DNA of 64,000 nt from Cycas panzhihuaensis. Taxonomy: Eukaryota; Cycadophyta. A model generated the notes under the pieces. The model made no database searches, was not told where the DNA came from, and was given only the letters and a program-made list of their open reading frames with translations. This document shows positions 37,872 through 50,463 of the stretch, piece by piece. The translations under genes were made by a program, and so were the position numbers. The stretch lies in contig CM041465.1 of NCBI GenBank assembly GCA_023213395.1, positions 62,937,741-63,001,740 on the forward strand. The letters run 5' to 3'. Numbering within the stretch: position 1 is the stretch's first letter; every line of letters starts with the position of its first letter.

Positions 37872-38563
37872 AAAACCATTGTTTCCATAGATATGCTCTC
37901 AGGATACATATGGAAAGACTCTCTCTAAAAGAAAGCATGAAACATACACTTTACCAAGTCTAGTTTGTCATGATGGTTGTATATTAAAGATAAGACAAGT
38001 GAACTATATCCCTAGGTCTATGTTACTTGAAACACTGCTTTCCTTAATGATTCCATATTTTTGAAACTCAAAAATTTAGAAATACCTTAGAAACTTTAAA
38101 AAAAGATCCTTAGGAAACATTTTCACTCTTTTTATTTCTCAAGAACATATCCTTGATATTTTAAGCTAAAAATCATGCTTTAGTCATGTTACTAATTAAA
38201 ATTTTCCATGGGTATGGTTTACATAGAAGGAGACCCTCTTATAATAAATACCCTTATTAAAAAGTATTAAAGTAACATATAAATTTTAAAAGACTAAAAA
38301 ATTAAATTATTGAAGTTATTACTCCATACAATTAGATCCTTGATCTTAATCAATTCAATAAGAGGCATAGTGATAGTGATCAGGCCCTGATCCTTATTAT
38401 TACAATAGAGATATAGTAGTGGATATGTCCCACTTATAGGGTAATCCCTTTACTTCACGTAGTGAAGGAAAACTTATTCCATAGTTTTACTCTACATAGC
38501 AAAGGAAAGGTTATCCATTTCATGACTGTAGTGAAGTTAAGAATATAATCTTTCTCTTTTTAT
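37872..38563 (+). repeat. Long dispersed repeat, copy B (second part)
   Basis: Collinear with about 8712-9408, including the family R end ('ccctgatccttattattac'). It stops at the LARD-B LTR at the same place where copy A meets LARD-A. Confidence 0.85.
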
Positions 38564-39317
38564 TAGAAGTCCTAATGGGGATAGAGCGGAGTAGTTAAGG
38601 GAATGTTTCGATCCATATTCAAACCATTTTTTAGAACATTAACATAATTTTCTTTGATAAGTAGTGTTGCAGAACATCGGGGGTTTTAAGCCCCAAAATA
38701 TATATTTGGGAGGTAGGTAGGAGCTTGCCTCAACCTCTAAATTCAAATTATAATAAAAAATAAACAACTTAAAATAAAATAATATTACCTCATCCAAATA
38801 ATGGCTAACATGTTCCTAAGATCAATATATATATATATATATATATATAATAAACATTAGTCCTAACATTCTCCCCCATAATATTCATTACGTACAACTC
38901 AAGCTTTTCATTGAATTTGTGAAACTTAAACTCTAAGAAATCTTTAAGAGATAAATTGAGCACTTGTTATCTTCATTTTTCACCATCTTGCATATAGTTC
39001 AAGTGGTTTCCAAGCTTGTCTTAGTAGGACAATGTTGACTTGATTTAAATGAGTAGGCGTGGATTCACTAAGATTTGTGCCTTTTTCATTTTTTACCTTA
39101 TTGGAGTCAATTTGGTCAAAGGTACATATAATATCATCAAATACAATAATGTGATCATCAATTTTATTAGAGCCATCGATCGTACATACACCATTATCTA
39201 ATTCAATACTGTAATCCTACTCTAACATTTGTCCCACATGTAAAACATCATCAATATAATTGCTTTCATCTAGTTCTATAGTGTCTCCCTCGTAAATTAA
39301 TTCCAAGGTGTCTCATG
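38564..39317 (-). mobile_element. LARD-B: left end of a second LARD element
   Basis: LTR 38564-38868 is followed by a purine tract (complement of TTCTCCCCCAT, 38869-38879) and about 440 bp of interior collinear with 9706-10150 of LARD-A. The interior breaks off at 39317, where the copia-3 LTR begins. No second LTR is in the window; if the nesting is simple it lies beyond 64 kb. Confidence 0.8.
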
Positions 39318-39948
39318 TGTTGAGATGACAAGGTCCCAACAACCTGAAACTGCCATAAAAATCTGAACTATTTTATAACTAGTTAGAAGAATTAAAACTA
39401 AAATTTAACATGTAAGTTCTTAAATTAGAGATAATACAATAAAATGAATAAGAAAGTGAAGTATCACATATACACCTAATATAATGTGGTAAAACCCTAG
39501 CACTGTACTAGGGAAACATCTAGACAGAAAAGATATTGATCTTTATTATCAAAGAATGAAAAAATGTACATAATCTATAGTAGAATGCTCATAGCAACAA
39601 CAACTAGTTGCCTAAATATTTAAAGTATATCTAATACATCGAACACCATCAACACATAATGAAAAAACACCATAAATTAGGCTATATAAGAGAGTCATAC
39701 AAAGCACAAATCTTGACCATAGAATCTAGGGTATTTTTAGCAAATGACCTGATTCTCCTTACAATTTAGTATGCTTTTCAATGCTAGCTTTTTAGGTTGG
39801 AGGCTATCACCCTTGAACCCCCTCTTTGTGAGGGTGTTCCAACCTCCCCGCCCCCCTTGGAAACCCCCAAGAAAGTTTGAGGGAGAAACCGTGCTTCCAA
39901 CGTGTCAAAATTTTAGCCTCTAAAATATTGTTGTCACATTATTTAACA
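39318..39948 (-). repeat. Copia-3 3' LTR
   Basis: Plus-strand text begins TGTTGAGATGACAAGG and ends CACATTATTTAACA. On the minus strand it is preceded by the purine-rich AAGGTAGAGAT. The TGTT...AACA ends fit a copia LTR, but no partner LTR is in the window to confirm the borders. Confidence 0.65.
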
Positions 39949-40009
39949 ATCTCTACCTTGATAACAATTTACCTAATACCTTTCCTAGACTATTCATTAC
40001 CTTTTATGC

Positions 40010-42140
40010 AAACCATCAGAAGTCAAATACCATTTGAACTTCTCTAATAGTACTGGTTTTATGAACATATCAACACAATTCTATTTTGTATTAACCTTCT
40101 CAAGTGCCACTCCATCTACTTCCACAACCTATCTAACAAAATGGTATTTAGGAGAAATATGCTTTATCCTATTATGATAAGTTTGATTCTTTGCTAAGTA
40201 AATGGCACTTTGACTGTCACAAAATACCTTTACCTTTTCATATTTCCTTCCAATCTCAACCAATAGATGCTATGACTAGATTGCTTCTTTACAAGCATGT
40301 GATGCAACAACATATTCAGCTTCTGTAGTCGATAATGTAATTATGCTCTACAATTTTGACATCTAACTAACTAGACCATTTGCAAGAGTGAATACATAAC
40401 CTAAAGTAGATATTCTCTTGTCTAAATCTCCTACAAAGTCTGAATTAACATATCTATAGACCTGATTACCTATACCTCCAAAAGTGAAGTAATAGTCACT
40501 TGTGCCTCTCAAATACCAAACCATCAATTTCACTATTGCCCAATGTTCCTTTCCTAGATTTGCCATAAACTTGCTAACTACATCGACTGCATGTGAAATA
40601 TCAGTTCTTGTACATACCATGGCATACATAAAACTTACTACTACACTAACATAAGGCACATGAGATATATAATTATTTTCTTCTTCATTACTAGGACTCA
40701 TACTCGAAAAAAGCTTGAAATGGGAAGCCAATGGGATACTCACTGGTTTAACATTTGCCATACCAAACTTGGTTAGCACCATCTCCATATATTTCTACTA
40801 TGATAACCATAACTTACCATTTTTCCTATCCTTATATATCTCGTTATCTAAGATTTGTTTTACAGCTCCTAGATGTTTCATAGCAAAAGTCCTAGCCAAT
40901 TAAGTCTTTTACTTATTAATTTCTTCCATGCTCTTACTTACAACCATCATGTCATCAACATATAATACCAAGATAATGAATAAGCCATTAACTAAGAATT
41001 TAAAGTAAACACAATGATCATACTCACTTCTTTTGAAATTTTGGCTCTCTGTGAAGGCATTAAACTTCTTGTACCATTGCCTAGGTGATTGCTTCTGGCC
41101 ATACAATGATTTCCTGAGCCTGTAAATAAGTCTTTTCCTACCATCTTGTACAAATTCTTCTGGCTAATCTAAATAGATGTCCTCACCTAAATCTCCATGT
41201 AGAAAAGTTATTTTTATATCTAACTGTTCCAACTCCAAATCAAGAGAAGCTACCAATGTTAATAGAACTCAAATTAAAACAAGTTTAACAACTATGAAAA
41301 GATCTCATGAAAATCAATACCTACTTTTTGTGGAAAGCCTTTAACCACTAGTCTTGCCCTGTATCTGTCAACCATTCCATCAACATCTATTTTTTTCTTG
41401 AAAATCCACCTGCAATTAATAATCTTCCTGCTATATGGAAGTACTACTAAGTTACATGAATTATTTTTCTTCAAAGCGTCTATCTCTTCTTACATAGCCC
41501 TTTTCCATTTCTCACAATGGATATCATTTACTGCTTCTTGATAACATGTAAGATCACCATCATTAGAAACCAAAGTAATAAAAATAGAAGGGTTGTACCT
41601 ATTAGGTGGATGGCTAAGTCATGTAGATCTTTTAAGAGTTGCTAGATAAGTGTCCATATACTCCTATAAATCTACTATAGATTCATCTTTAGAAAGATCT
41701 TTCTGCTCTTCTATTTCCAAAGATGGTTAGGATTCAAACTTGACCTATTGATGTTCAACTCTTTTCTCTTATTTCACTTTAACTTCTACACTGTCTGATT
41801 TTAGAAAAGGAGATACATCAAATACAACATCTTTATTAATAGTGACTTTGTGGGTAGTAGGATCCCACAACTTATATCCCTTCATACCATCTCTATCACC
41901 ATAACGAACAAAGATATATCTCTTAGATTTTGGGTCTAACTTTAAACGCTTATTTTTATCAATCAAGCCATAAGCATCACAACAAAAAACTTTCAAATTT
42001 GAATAGTTACATGGAGGTCCAGTTCATACCTCTTTAGAAACCTTGTAATCTATTATAAGTGATGGTGACATGTTTACCAAATAACAAGATGTTTGAATAG
42101 CTTCTGCCCATAAGCTCTGCTCCACTCCTGCATTACTTAG
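40010..42140 (-). pseudogene. Copia-3 integrase end, RT and RNase H
   Basis: Read leftwards: integrase C-terminal part with W-A-E-A-I-Q and later G-Y-K-L-W-D-P-T-T-H (about 41860), then RT with R-A-R-L-V-V-K-G-F near 41350, Y-V-D-D-M-M-V-V-S at about 40940-40970, and the thumb and connection with D-I-S-H-A-V-D-V-V-S-K-F-M (about 40570). RNase H follows (E-A-E-Y-V-V-A-S near 40310), down to about 40010. Several stops and shifts. The frame begins abruptly at the Tat-O border. Confidence 0.82.
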
Positions 42141-42637
42141 TGTTTCCTAACCATCGAGAATGGATATGGACAGGTCGACTTAGGTAGACTTCTCCCTTTT
42201 CACTTATATTGTTTTGTTGGAAAGGTTGATAGAAGTGTTGCTTCTTTACATGACTACTTGCTTCATTTACGTGATTTCTTTGCATTTTGTTGCATGTTCA
42301 TGCTGCTTGTCGTATCGTGAGCCTATGACAACCTAGCAGGACCTACCTTTCCACAAGGTAGTCATCCCCATGGCACTATACGACCCTTCGCGTTGTCTCC
42401 ACACTGCCTTAGGTCCCTTTTGGTCTGTGTGATCCATTCATGCCTCGACCTTGATCTCTTAACACCTCGTTCTAGAATCTTTGCTCATTGATATTTGCGT
42501 GCCTCTATCCACATGCTTCTTGGACTATCTCAGCCACTTACACGGGAGGGCCAACCCCTCCCAGGCCTATCAAATCATCTCCCAAAGCTCCTGGAGCCTA
42601 GAAACCTACCATTCTGGCTTTCTGGTCCTACACCACT

Positions 42638-42665
42638 GTAAACTTAGCGGTACCACAAAGTTTAC
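42638..42665 (+). repeat. Hairpin with CGGTACCA loop in the Tat-O LTR
   Basis: GTAAACTTAG pairs with CAAAGTTTAC across the 8-nt loop CGGTACCA, with one A-A mismatch. Related to the hairpins at 50405-50434 and 50464-50493. Confidence 0.6.
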
Positions 42666-42800
42666 CATGGTGCAACTGTCATCAGTTGTTTTTTAAAATC
42701 TACCATGGTAATTCTTGCTTTTTTCGTAGAATTGCCATGTGCCCTTGCGTTCATCTTAGCCCTATTCGTGCTATATTCATTCACTTAAGGCTGGGATGAG

Positions 42801-42808
42801 TATAAGTA
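42801..42808 (+). promoter_or_regulatory. Candidate TATA box in the Tat-O LTR
   Basis: TATAAGTA lies 660 bp into the LTR. The matching place in Tat-I reads GTACTTAA, so the box is not conserved there. Weak evidence only. Confidence 0.35.
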
Positions 42809-44973
42809 TTGAAACCCTCATCATTTTAAGGATCTCTTAGGTCATTGTTTGCTCTCCAACATAACAATTCCTGCTGTAACTCCTACTCTCCTACTCCTTC
42901 TACTACAGGTGTTCTTGCAGGCCTGCATTTCTTACACCCCAGGTCAGGACTCACCTGCATCTCCTTGCTTCCATAGTGGGAAGCCTCTCTCCAGGTTTCA
43001 TCAAGCGATTTTAGCATTGATTTCTTCACCAACTCGCCCAATAAGTGCCCCTTTCAGCTGTCCATTGGATTTCCTCCTGCAAACCCTTGCAGAAGCCCTC
43101 TTCCTCGCTGTTAGCAGGCCCATATCTATCATACATCTATCCAACAGGTCTTATAAACCTTTCCCTTCTAGTTTTATGGTAAGTTACTCCATTTTAGACC
43201 TATTTCTTGTCTCATTTGCTTGGTTCCTTTAGGTTTCACTTTTCTAAAGTTATTTTTCCATTATTCTTGGCTCGTTGTCTCTCAGTTCCATCTTTCTCTC
43301 CATTGATTTTCTTGAAGACAATAATGAGAGAAGAGTCCCAAGGCTGGGTGAAGAGAGTAAGATAGGGCAACCCCCCTTTTTAGTCCTTCTCTTCAAGGGC
43401 AATCCCTTCCCACCTTCTCTTCTTTTACTCTATGCTCTTCTTGAGATTATTAGCAGAGATTGAGCCCTAGGCTAGCGTTGGACTATCAGCATACGCAACC
43501 CCTTACTGCATTGATCCCAGGTCTGCTTTCATCTTGTTTGGACCCCCATAACATCCTCCTTGTTGTTGGGTACCCCTTGACATCATTAACAAGGGTTTGT
43601 GCACTAAATTATTGCCCATAGCAACTACATACCTTGCATACTTCCCAACACCGTGTTGCTCTTTTCTTGATATATCTTGGCTATCCTTAATGACCCTTAC
43701 CAATATATTGTTGTGCTTACAAGCTGTGTGGAGAATTCAACAGAGGGTTAGCCATCCTCAGGCTTCCCTTACTCCATTTTTGCTTGATGTTTAGCTTTAC
43801 TCAAGAGAGGGTCTTTGGAGCTTGTTGCAGCAACTATTTCTTTCTAACACCCTAACATTGACAGCACTTATATATACTTGCATATACATAGTTTATCTCT
43901 TGCAGCTCCTTCTTGGAAGGGATAAGTTTGTGCATGTGTAGATTGCCAGAGTGTTCTTGCAAAGGTGTAAAGCGCTTGGATCCAGGTAAGGTTCTTTGTT
44001 TTGCTCTTTGCTTTTGCTCCTTTCCTTTCGCTTTCTTTTCGTAAAGGGGAAGGTAAGGAAGCCCCCCAATCATCTGTGGGCAGATGAGGACGTACGTGGC
44101 ATGTGGGTGAGGTCTTCCACTGGCCGCTACATCTTTTAGGTATGTACTTTCCTCCTTTTGCCCCTGCTTCTCTTTTTGCACTTTTATTTGAGATCTATGT
44201 GTTAGTTAAGTAGGTTACACATAAAAGTGAAAGGGAAAACAATATCTTTTACTTATATTTTCATATTTACACATCACACACCTAACTCTCATAGGAAAAG
44301 GACCTATAGGAGATTTGCCCTTTCCTTTTCCTTGGCTTGCAAAATCTACCTTACCCCTTTCGACTCATCCCTACTTGGTATTGTTTACTTGCACACGTGA
44401 TACCCATCTTTGTTTCCTTTCTTGTTTCTTTTCTGAATCATTAAGGGAGATTTTGGTTTGGTTGTTCGTTCTCAGTTCTCTCCTCTCTTCTTGGCTCTAT
44501 TTACTTGGTCAAATAACCAAGAAGATCCTAACCACATTATAGGCTATCGCCTACCTTGTTTCACTTATTTCCCTCCATCATAGGGAAACCCTTGAGGATT
44601 TCTTTCCTCCCCTTCTGGCCATCCAAGGGTAGGAGGACCTTCCTCTTAAGTCCATCTGGGCTACCTCTCTCACTTTCCCTCTTTCTCTTCGAGATAGAGG
44701 ACCAGTCCAAGGTAGTTGGGTATCATCCGTAGGCTCTGAACTCGTACTCCAGCGCATGGGGCACCCTCCGTGGTACTTGCTTCACTTGTAGGTTTTATCA
44801 CCCGCATCCTTAATACCAATATCAATCATCATCATTCCTACCCAGCTAGGTGATTATCCCATAGATGCGCATCCACTGGTGACCATACTGGGGACTTGCT
44901 AGTAAGGGAGCTAGTTCCTATCCCTTCCTGTTGATATTAGTAACTTCTAGTAGTCTCCTCCACTTTATCTTTT

Positions 44974-44990
44974 GTTGGGTAGCCCCCAAC
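44974..44990 (+). promoter_or_regulatory. Leader hairpin of Tat-O
   Basis: GTTGGGTAGCCCCCAAC is a GC-rich stem-loop between LTR and gag. Tat-I has the equivalent at 59950-59966. Confidence 0.6.
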
Positions 44991-45132
44991 ACACTCACTT
45001 TGCATCCTTTCCTTCTTCTAAAGTGTTGGCAAGTTTTGTATGCGATGTTTCTCACCTTACCTATGTGGTTTGCCTCCATTGTTAGAAAATCCCGGGTATC
45101 ATCTTCTTTCATCATTGGATTCTAATTTAACA

Positions 45133-46049
45133 ATGGAAGTGTACCCTTCTGATTAGGCCTATCATGTATTTGCCTCAGGAACTTAACAATTCCCCACATC
45201 TATTTGGGGATCCACCTAAGAGGGTGACGATCCCATTTACTACTCGGGTGATCAACATCACCCACTTGACACCCATCCTTCTACTCATATGGTAGAAGGC
45301 CTATCTCCTGCCAAGGTTCACCATCTCGTTTGTGATTCATATGAGGAGCACCCTGAGGGTTCTATGTCATTTGAGGTCCCATCTACCTCTTATGACCATG
45401 TAGATACCCCTTCCACTGACGTGGTTGAAGCTATTAGCAAGTGCTTTTGAGCGGTTCGTCTTCAATCGCATCCGAGGTGGTTTGAAGATGTTTTGTGTAG
45501 AGGAGTGACTTCTTCATATGCTCTTATCCCACCTTCTTCATCCGTACCTGTGCCTTCCACAATGAGTAACCCTTTCGTGCCTACACATTCATCTCATTCC
45601 ATCCCTATACCTACCTTAGGGACGAATGTTGTACCTTCCATTCCCCATCATAGTCCTAGCTCTTCAGGACCCTCTCGTGGTATGTCTTTCTCCCAGCCTG
45701 GGGTTAGCATATATTTTCTAAGTCAAGCTAATGTGCCACCTTCCAATGTAGCACATGTATTTCTTAGTAGGCCTAGAGGTCTTACTAATGCTACTACCAC
45801 TAGTCATATGGGACCTGCTCCCACGTATCCTCAAAACCAACCTAGTGGTCCTTCTCTTTACATACCCCCAGGTTATACCTCTCAACCTTGGGGCCAAGGT
45901 AAAGGGAACCACCTTCTAGCTTATGGGGTGGACCTGCTACATCCATATAGGATTGCACCACTTACTGGCGGTCCATATGAACAAAACTCAGTTCCACACC
46001 CCTCTTTTCTACCATCTAGCATAGCCTCTTATGCTGTGCCTTCGTGAGG
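45133..46049 (+). pseudogene. Tat-O gag, N-terminal part
   Basis: The frame from the ATG at 45133 matches Tat-I gag from its M at 59804 (M-E-V-Y-P-S-D against M-E-G-Y-S-S-D). It contains the same Ser/Pro-rich middle (S-I-P-I-P-T-L-G) and the block Y-I-P-P-G-Y-T-S-Q-P-W. Stops interrupt the first half (for example the TGA in K-C-F-stop near 45449), and 45493-46044 is open. A TGA created at the Tat-I junction ends it. The conserved gag core lies on the far side of Tat-I. Confidence 0.75.
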
Positions 46050-48626
46050 TGGATGCACGTCTACGGGATAGCTACCTAACTGATAGGTGTGGTGAGAATG
46101 GGTGATGATGTAATCGAAGGATAGGCCTATAAGAAAAGTAATTACCATGTAGAGTGCCCCGTGCGCCGGAGCGCGAGTTCGGGACCTGCAATGGAATATG
46201 GCTACTAATAAGTGATCCTCCACCACTTCGAATGAAGGATGAAGAGGCGTAGGGTTAGCCTGGGTTGACCTAGGGACAGGATCCTCCCACCCTTGGATGG
46301 CCAGAAGGGGAAGGAGAAGATCCAAGAAAGATAGATCAAGGGTGTGCCTAAATAAGCTAGCTGGGTACACAAGCAACACGGGAGGCAAGAAACTTGTGCG
46401 GCTAAGGAGAGGAGGAAAGGTGAAAGGGTGGTTCCTATGGGTAACAAAGATACATGTAATAAAACAAGTAAAGCGTAACCAAAGAACAAAGTCAAATTTC
46501 CCTTTTATTTTTTGATGTGTTAATTACTAAGAAAGGAATCTAAAAGGAAATAAAGCGGTAGAGTAGAGTAAGGTGTGCACCTGGACCAAGGGCATGTGTG
46601 ACGAGGACCAACTCGAGGGGCACCAAGCTACTCCACGTGGTGCATCGGATGCTAAGTGTCGCGGCGGACTTAGATGAGGGGCTCCCTTACCTTCCCCGGA
46701 AAAAACACTAAACGCAATGCCAGGGAAAGAAAGGAAGTAGATGCTAATAACTGAAGAAGTGCGAAAATACGATGTACATGAGAGCACTTACCGGTAACAG
46801 GGCTAACGGATAATATCCTCCACGTTCCCCAAGCACTTGCAAGCAACGGCAACCTCCCCCTTTCTGGAGAAAGGATACAAACATGCAATACGAGATTCTA
46901 ACAATATATGTCTATATGAAGTAAATATGAATCTAAACACACATATGTTAGTATCAATCTAATGATGATAGTATGTAAAAGAGGGTAACCAAAGCAAAGG
47001 TAAATGACCGGTAAGCCTCGGAATGGCCCACCTCCCGCAAATAACACCCTAACCTCCCCCCAAGAGCCACAAGGCAGCGAGGGCGAGGCCAAGAGAAATG
47101 GCTGGAAACAGCAACGAGGAGGTGAAGAGGAGCCAAAGAACACCTACGGCGAACCGGGATGCTATGAGGAGCAAACCGGGCTAGTGGGAACAAAGTTGGA
47201 CAAGGACTAGCGGTTGGGAATTACGTGAGTTGCCCAAACCTGAACTTGAGCCCTCAAACCAAAGCTGCAACTTGTGACAGCGCTGATTTCAACGGCTAAA
47301 AGAGGGCCAACAAACCCTTGTTTGAGTGCCAAGGACAGCACGAGGCGAGAAGGAGGATTTGGGGGGCTTAGAGCTGCTTGAGGAGCGTGGAAGGTGGTAT
47401 GGAATCCACCCATCTCCTTCCCAAAGCCTATGCTAACCCTCAACGTCACTGCCTTGAGCAACAAACGCAGGTAAGAGGCACAAGGGCAGAGGTAAAACAG
47501 TCCACAAAAAGGAAGACAACCAAACTCACAAGGACAAGCAGGAAGCAAGCAAGGTGGAGCATTAATATCACATGAAAAATAATTCAAACCAAGAAATACC
47601 TGAGTGAGGGGGGTAAGGGACTTGCCTCAACCAAGGGGCAGTGAAGAGGGGCTGAGAAATCAGCCTAGCTCTGAAGTGCAGCAGGTTTGGGACCCTGCTA
47701 AGGAGGTTGGAAGGAGAACACCTGCACTTGGAACCCTTGATGGCTACCCGGGGCAAGAATCCACTGAGACCTCTCCAAGGGGCCCTCTCCAAGGTGTGTG
47801 AGGGGTTGGGAGAATGTCCTAGCCACAATAAAGGAGAGCTGGGCACTGTAGGAGAGATGCAGGTCCTGTGGTAGTAGCAGGGCAACAGAGAAGAGTAGAG
47901 CACATCTGTGTTTCCTTGAGGAGCAATCCAAAAGTGAGGAAAAAGTCCTAAAAAATGAGTCAAAAATGACTTAAGTACTCAACCCAAACCCTAAAGCGAG
48001 CGATTAGGGCGCGACTGGAAGAGAGTTAAGTCACGAGGCACATGGTAGTTTCGTAATAAATGCGAAATTGCCATGACAGATTTTAAAAAATAAATTAGAA
48101 TAGTCGTACCGCTACAAACTCTCATGCAGATCACTGATGTTCCGTGATCACAAAAATTACCGCGGTACGAACCCAGAGGCAAAAATAGGCTCGGCCAGCA
48201 AGTCTAGGCGGGGGGCAAATGACCAAAAGGGCTAATGGGGGGCTGAGACACCTACCCGGGGGTAAACAAGCCAACATACGGGTCCAAAGGAGCAAAAATA
48301 GGGCTCAAATAGGGTGGCAAGTCGACCAAACGATGACGGGTCATCACACGAGTGGAGGTGGCGTAAACCTAGTGGATCCTGGAGTGACGAGGGTAGATGC
48401 GAGAAGTGAAGTGGCCACCAGGGTGCCACACTCGCTGGGAGTGTGCCCCTGCTATAGTCGTCATAGGTTAAAATAAGTGTAGACGAGGACAAAGTCACCT
48501 ACAAAGACACACACATGCAGATATGCAAGTAAACACTCATCAAAAGAAAGTGATGATAATGCGAGAAACATACCTGCACTTACCTGAGTCGGTGATTCCG
48601 TATCCATTCCCGGAAGCCGGGAAACA
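46050..48626 (-). repeat. Tat-I 3' LTR (2.58 kb)
   Basis: Plus-strand text starts TGGATGCACGTCTACGGG and ends GGAAGCCGGGAAACA. Collinear with 60071-62636, which has one extra ~12-bp insertion (near 60461). Confidence 0.9.
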
Positions 48627-49031
48627 CCGCCTCGCGCAGAGCCTCATGCCGAAAGCCTGGTGTGATGGCGAATGCTGGCAACACAACTGTCAGTAGTACA
48701 TGTGTATATAGATATGTCAATCAAGATCATAACAGTAGGAAAGGGTGCCGGCAAGTGTCGTGGTGGAACGCGTGGATACGAAAGCGGCGGTGGAGACAAC
48801 ATAGGGGCTACTTATGAGCCACCTAGGAACCGACTGGAAAACTGAGAAAGGTGAGGGGGCTACCCTCACCACAAAAGATGCGGAAGAGCATGCATAATCA
48901 AGTGAAAGAGTAAGCAAAGAGTGGGTACCATAGTTTTACCTCATTAGTAACCAGGTTTCATAGGTACGAATGGATCGCGAAGCAAAGCACGAGATGACCT
49001 GGGGCTTGGGCGACAGGGGGCCAGACAAGCC
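48627..49031. other. Between Tat-I 3' LTR and second RNase H
   Basis: About 400 bp with no recognisable frame. The minus-strand sequence next to the LTR, GCGCGAGGCGG, is purine-rich and may be the polypurine tract, but it is not a clean one. Confidence 0.4.
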
Positions 49032-49454
49032 TCAGGGACGGTCAACAAGAAGAGGAAGGCGGCGCTCAAGGATGAGGTGAACGAGACTATCTGCCTCAGC
49101 GTTGAGGGCCCGAGGGATGTGCTGGATATCAACAGAAGAGAAGCGGGCTAGGGGAGATTTGGCAGCAGAAGCAAGAGTCCTCAAGTGAGGGCATCGCACC
49201 TGGTAAACCTGGGTGAGATGGGACACCACAACTTCAGAGTCGCAAAGCAGAACGATGGATCCATGATGGAAACGAAGGGCATCAGTAAGGGCTTCAATAA
49301 CAGCTGTCTATTCGGCTTCGTTGTTGGTAGCCTCTGGGAGGAAGATCCCAGAGCGAAGGAGATCATGTCCAGAAGGGCTGCGGAGAATCCATGTAGCGGC
49401 AGAAGGTCCAGGATTACCACGGCTTCCGTTGTCGGTAAAGATGTAGATGGACAT
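49032..49454 (-). pseudogene. Second (archaeal/plant RNase HI-like) RNase H of Tat-I
   Basis: RNase H degrades the RNA strand of RNA-DNA hybrids during reverse transcription. From the ATG at 49454 the frame encodes about 140 residues with all four catalytic positions: Asp in F-T-D-N-G-S-R-G-N-P-G-P, Glu in T-N-N-E-A-E, Asp in L-C-D-S-E-V-V, and Asp in N-A-E-A-D-S-L. One TAG (49308-49310) falls right after N-N-E-A-E, where a Tyr is usual; otherwise the frame is open. It is separate from the RNase H inside pol and lies about 3.8 kb downstream of the integrase, next to the 3' LTR and beyond the antisense gene. An additional archaeal-type RNase H is known from plant Tat elements. How this one would be expressed (splicing, separate transcript) is not visible. 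Confidence 0.85.
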
Positions 49455-49972
49455 AGGTGACACAAAATCCAGGCAAACAATAGATAATGAAAGCAACACT
49501 CAAAAGGCAAGTAGAAAGTGGCTGCAAAGGGTAGGAGGACTTAGCAATGAGGTTACCCAGGGCGAGAGCAAGCAACCCGATCACCGGCAGAGAGTGATTG
49601 GGAGAAAAAGCCTCCTAGGGTGCCAAAAGGTCGCTTTAAAAAGTGAAACATGCCCCCAGGCGGGGGGAGCATTCCCTTTGGGGACCCCAAGAGCAAAAAA
49701 GGGTTGCAGAAACGGGTCCAGGGTGACGAAACGAGCCAAACGAGTATAAACTCGGGTAGGCATGGGAGTAGCACGTGAAACGATACAGAAGGGCCCTGGC
49801 AAAAGCGTGATAATGAGGCACCATAAATGCCCTAGCAAGGGAGAGTAGAAAGGGCCTCAATAGAGCACAATGGGCGACAGAGCCAGAAGGCAAAGGCAAA
49901 CAAGGGGGCAAGACGGTCCCCATGGCTGTCGCGGGACCAAAAATGGAAGAAGTGCCCGTTGGGGCCCCCGCG
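49455..49972. other. Spacer upstream of the antisense gene
   Basis: No conserved frame. It separates the divergent second RNase H (minus) and the mobile-domain gene (plus), so it may hold promoter elements of the latter. Confidence 0.4.
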
Positions 49973-49979
49973 TATATAA
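49973..49979 (+). promoter_or_regulatory. TATA box of the antisense mobile-domain gene
   Basis: TATATAA in a GC-rich setting (CCCCGCG before it), 161 bp before the proposed start codon at 50140. A transcription start near 50005 would be expected. Confidence 0.6.
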
Positions 49980-50404
49980 GGAAATCAATGGGAGAATGGA
50001 TTCATTTTCACCAGCTCTCATACGAAACTAGAGCCATTCCCTTACGCAACGGAGCGCTACCCAACTTTGGAGGCACACAGAGAGAGATCAGACCGTCAGA
50101 TCGGGGAGCGGAGAGAGCCAGCACGACTGACAGGACGACATGGCGGTAGCGAGACCGGATCTAGTGAGTGGATATCACTAAACCCAGCCCATCTCGAAGT
50201 TCAAAGTTTGTTGGTTTTTTTACAGTTTTCGCATGGTTTTAGTGCCCCTTATGGGCAATGAGAGGCTTCTCGGAGTCTGAATCGGACCTAGAAAGAGGTG
50301 GGGACCTGGGCATTAGCGAGCCCTGGTCCCGGTGGGCCCCACCAGAAGAATTTTTTTATTTTTAGGCGTAAATCCCCCTTTTGGGGATCACCGTTAAATC
50401 TTGT

Positions 50405-50434
50405 GGTAATGATCGCGGTGCCACGATCATTACC
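50405..50434 (+). repeat. Hairpin 1 in intron 1
   Basis: GGTAATGATCG and CGATCATTACC form a perfect 11-bp stem with the 8-nt loop CGGTGCCA. Confidence 0.8.
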
Positions 50435-50463
50435 GCGAGACCCACAATTACTACGGGACCCGT

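Larger units (their letters stand above)
39318..42140 (-). mobile_element. Copia-3: Ty1/copia element, cut by Tat-O
   Basis: The 3' LTR (39318-39948) and the pol part up to the middle of the integrase are present. The 5' part is missing because Tat-O starts at 42141. The left flank is TCATG (39313-39317). The protein type (Y-K-L-W-D-P, Y-V-D-D-M-M) is the Tnt1-like branch, different from copia-1 and copia-2. Confidence 0.82.
42141..44875 (+). repeat. Tat-O 5' LTR (2.7 kb)
   Basis: Starts TGTTTCCTAACCATCGAG, homologous to the Tat-I LTR start on the minus strand (TGTTTCCCGG). It ends ATGCGCATCCA, matching the Tat-I end (CGCGCGTCCA). No partner is in the window. Short frames inside (for example 42849-43232) are not conserved in Tat-I and are not genes. 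Confidence 0.8.

Noticed and set aside
42849-43232. 127-codon frame with a hydrophobic start in the Tat-O LTR
   Set aside because: Lies in an LTR and is not conserved in the Tat-I LTRs.
47207-47963. Frames of 126 and 131 codons on the minus strand of the Tat-I 3' LTR
   Set aside because: The partner LTR has shorter or shifted versions, and neither resembles a known protein. Probably chance frames in GC-rich LTR text.
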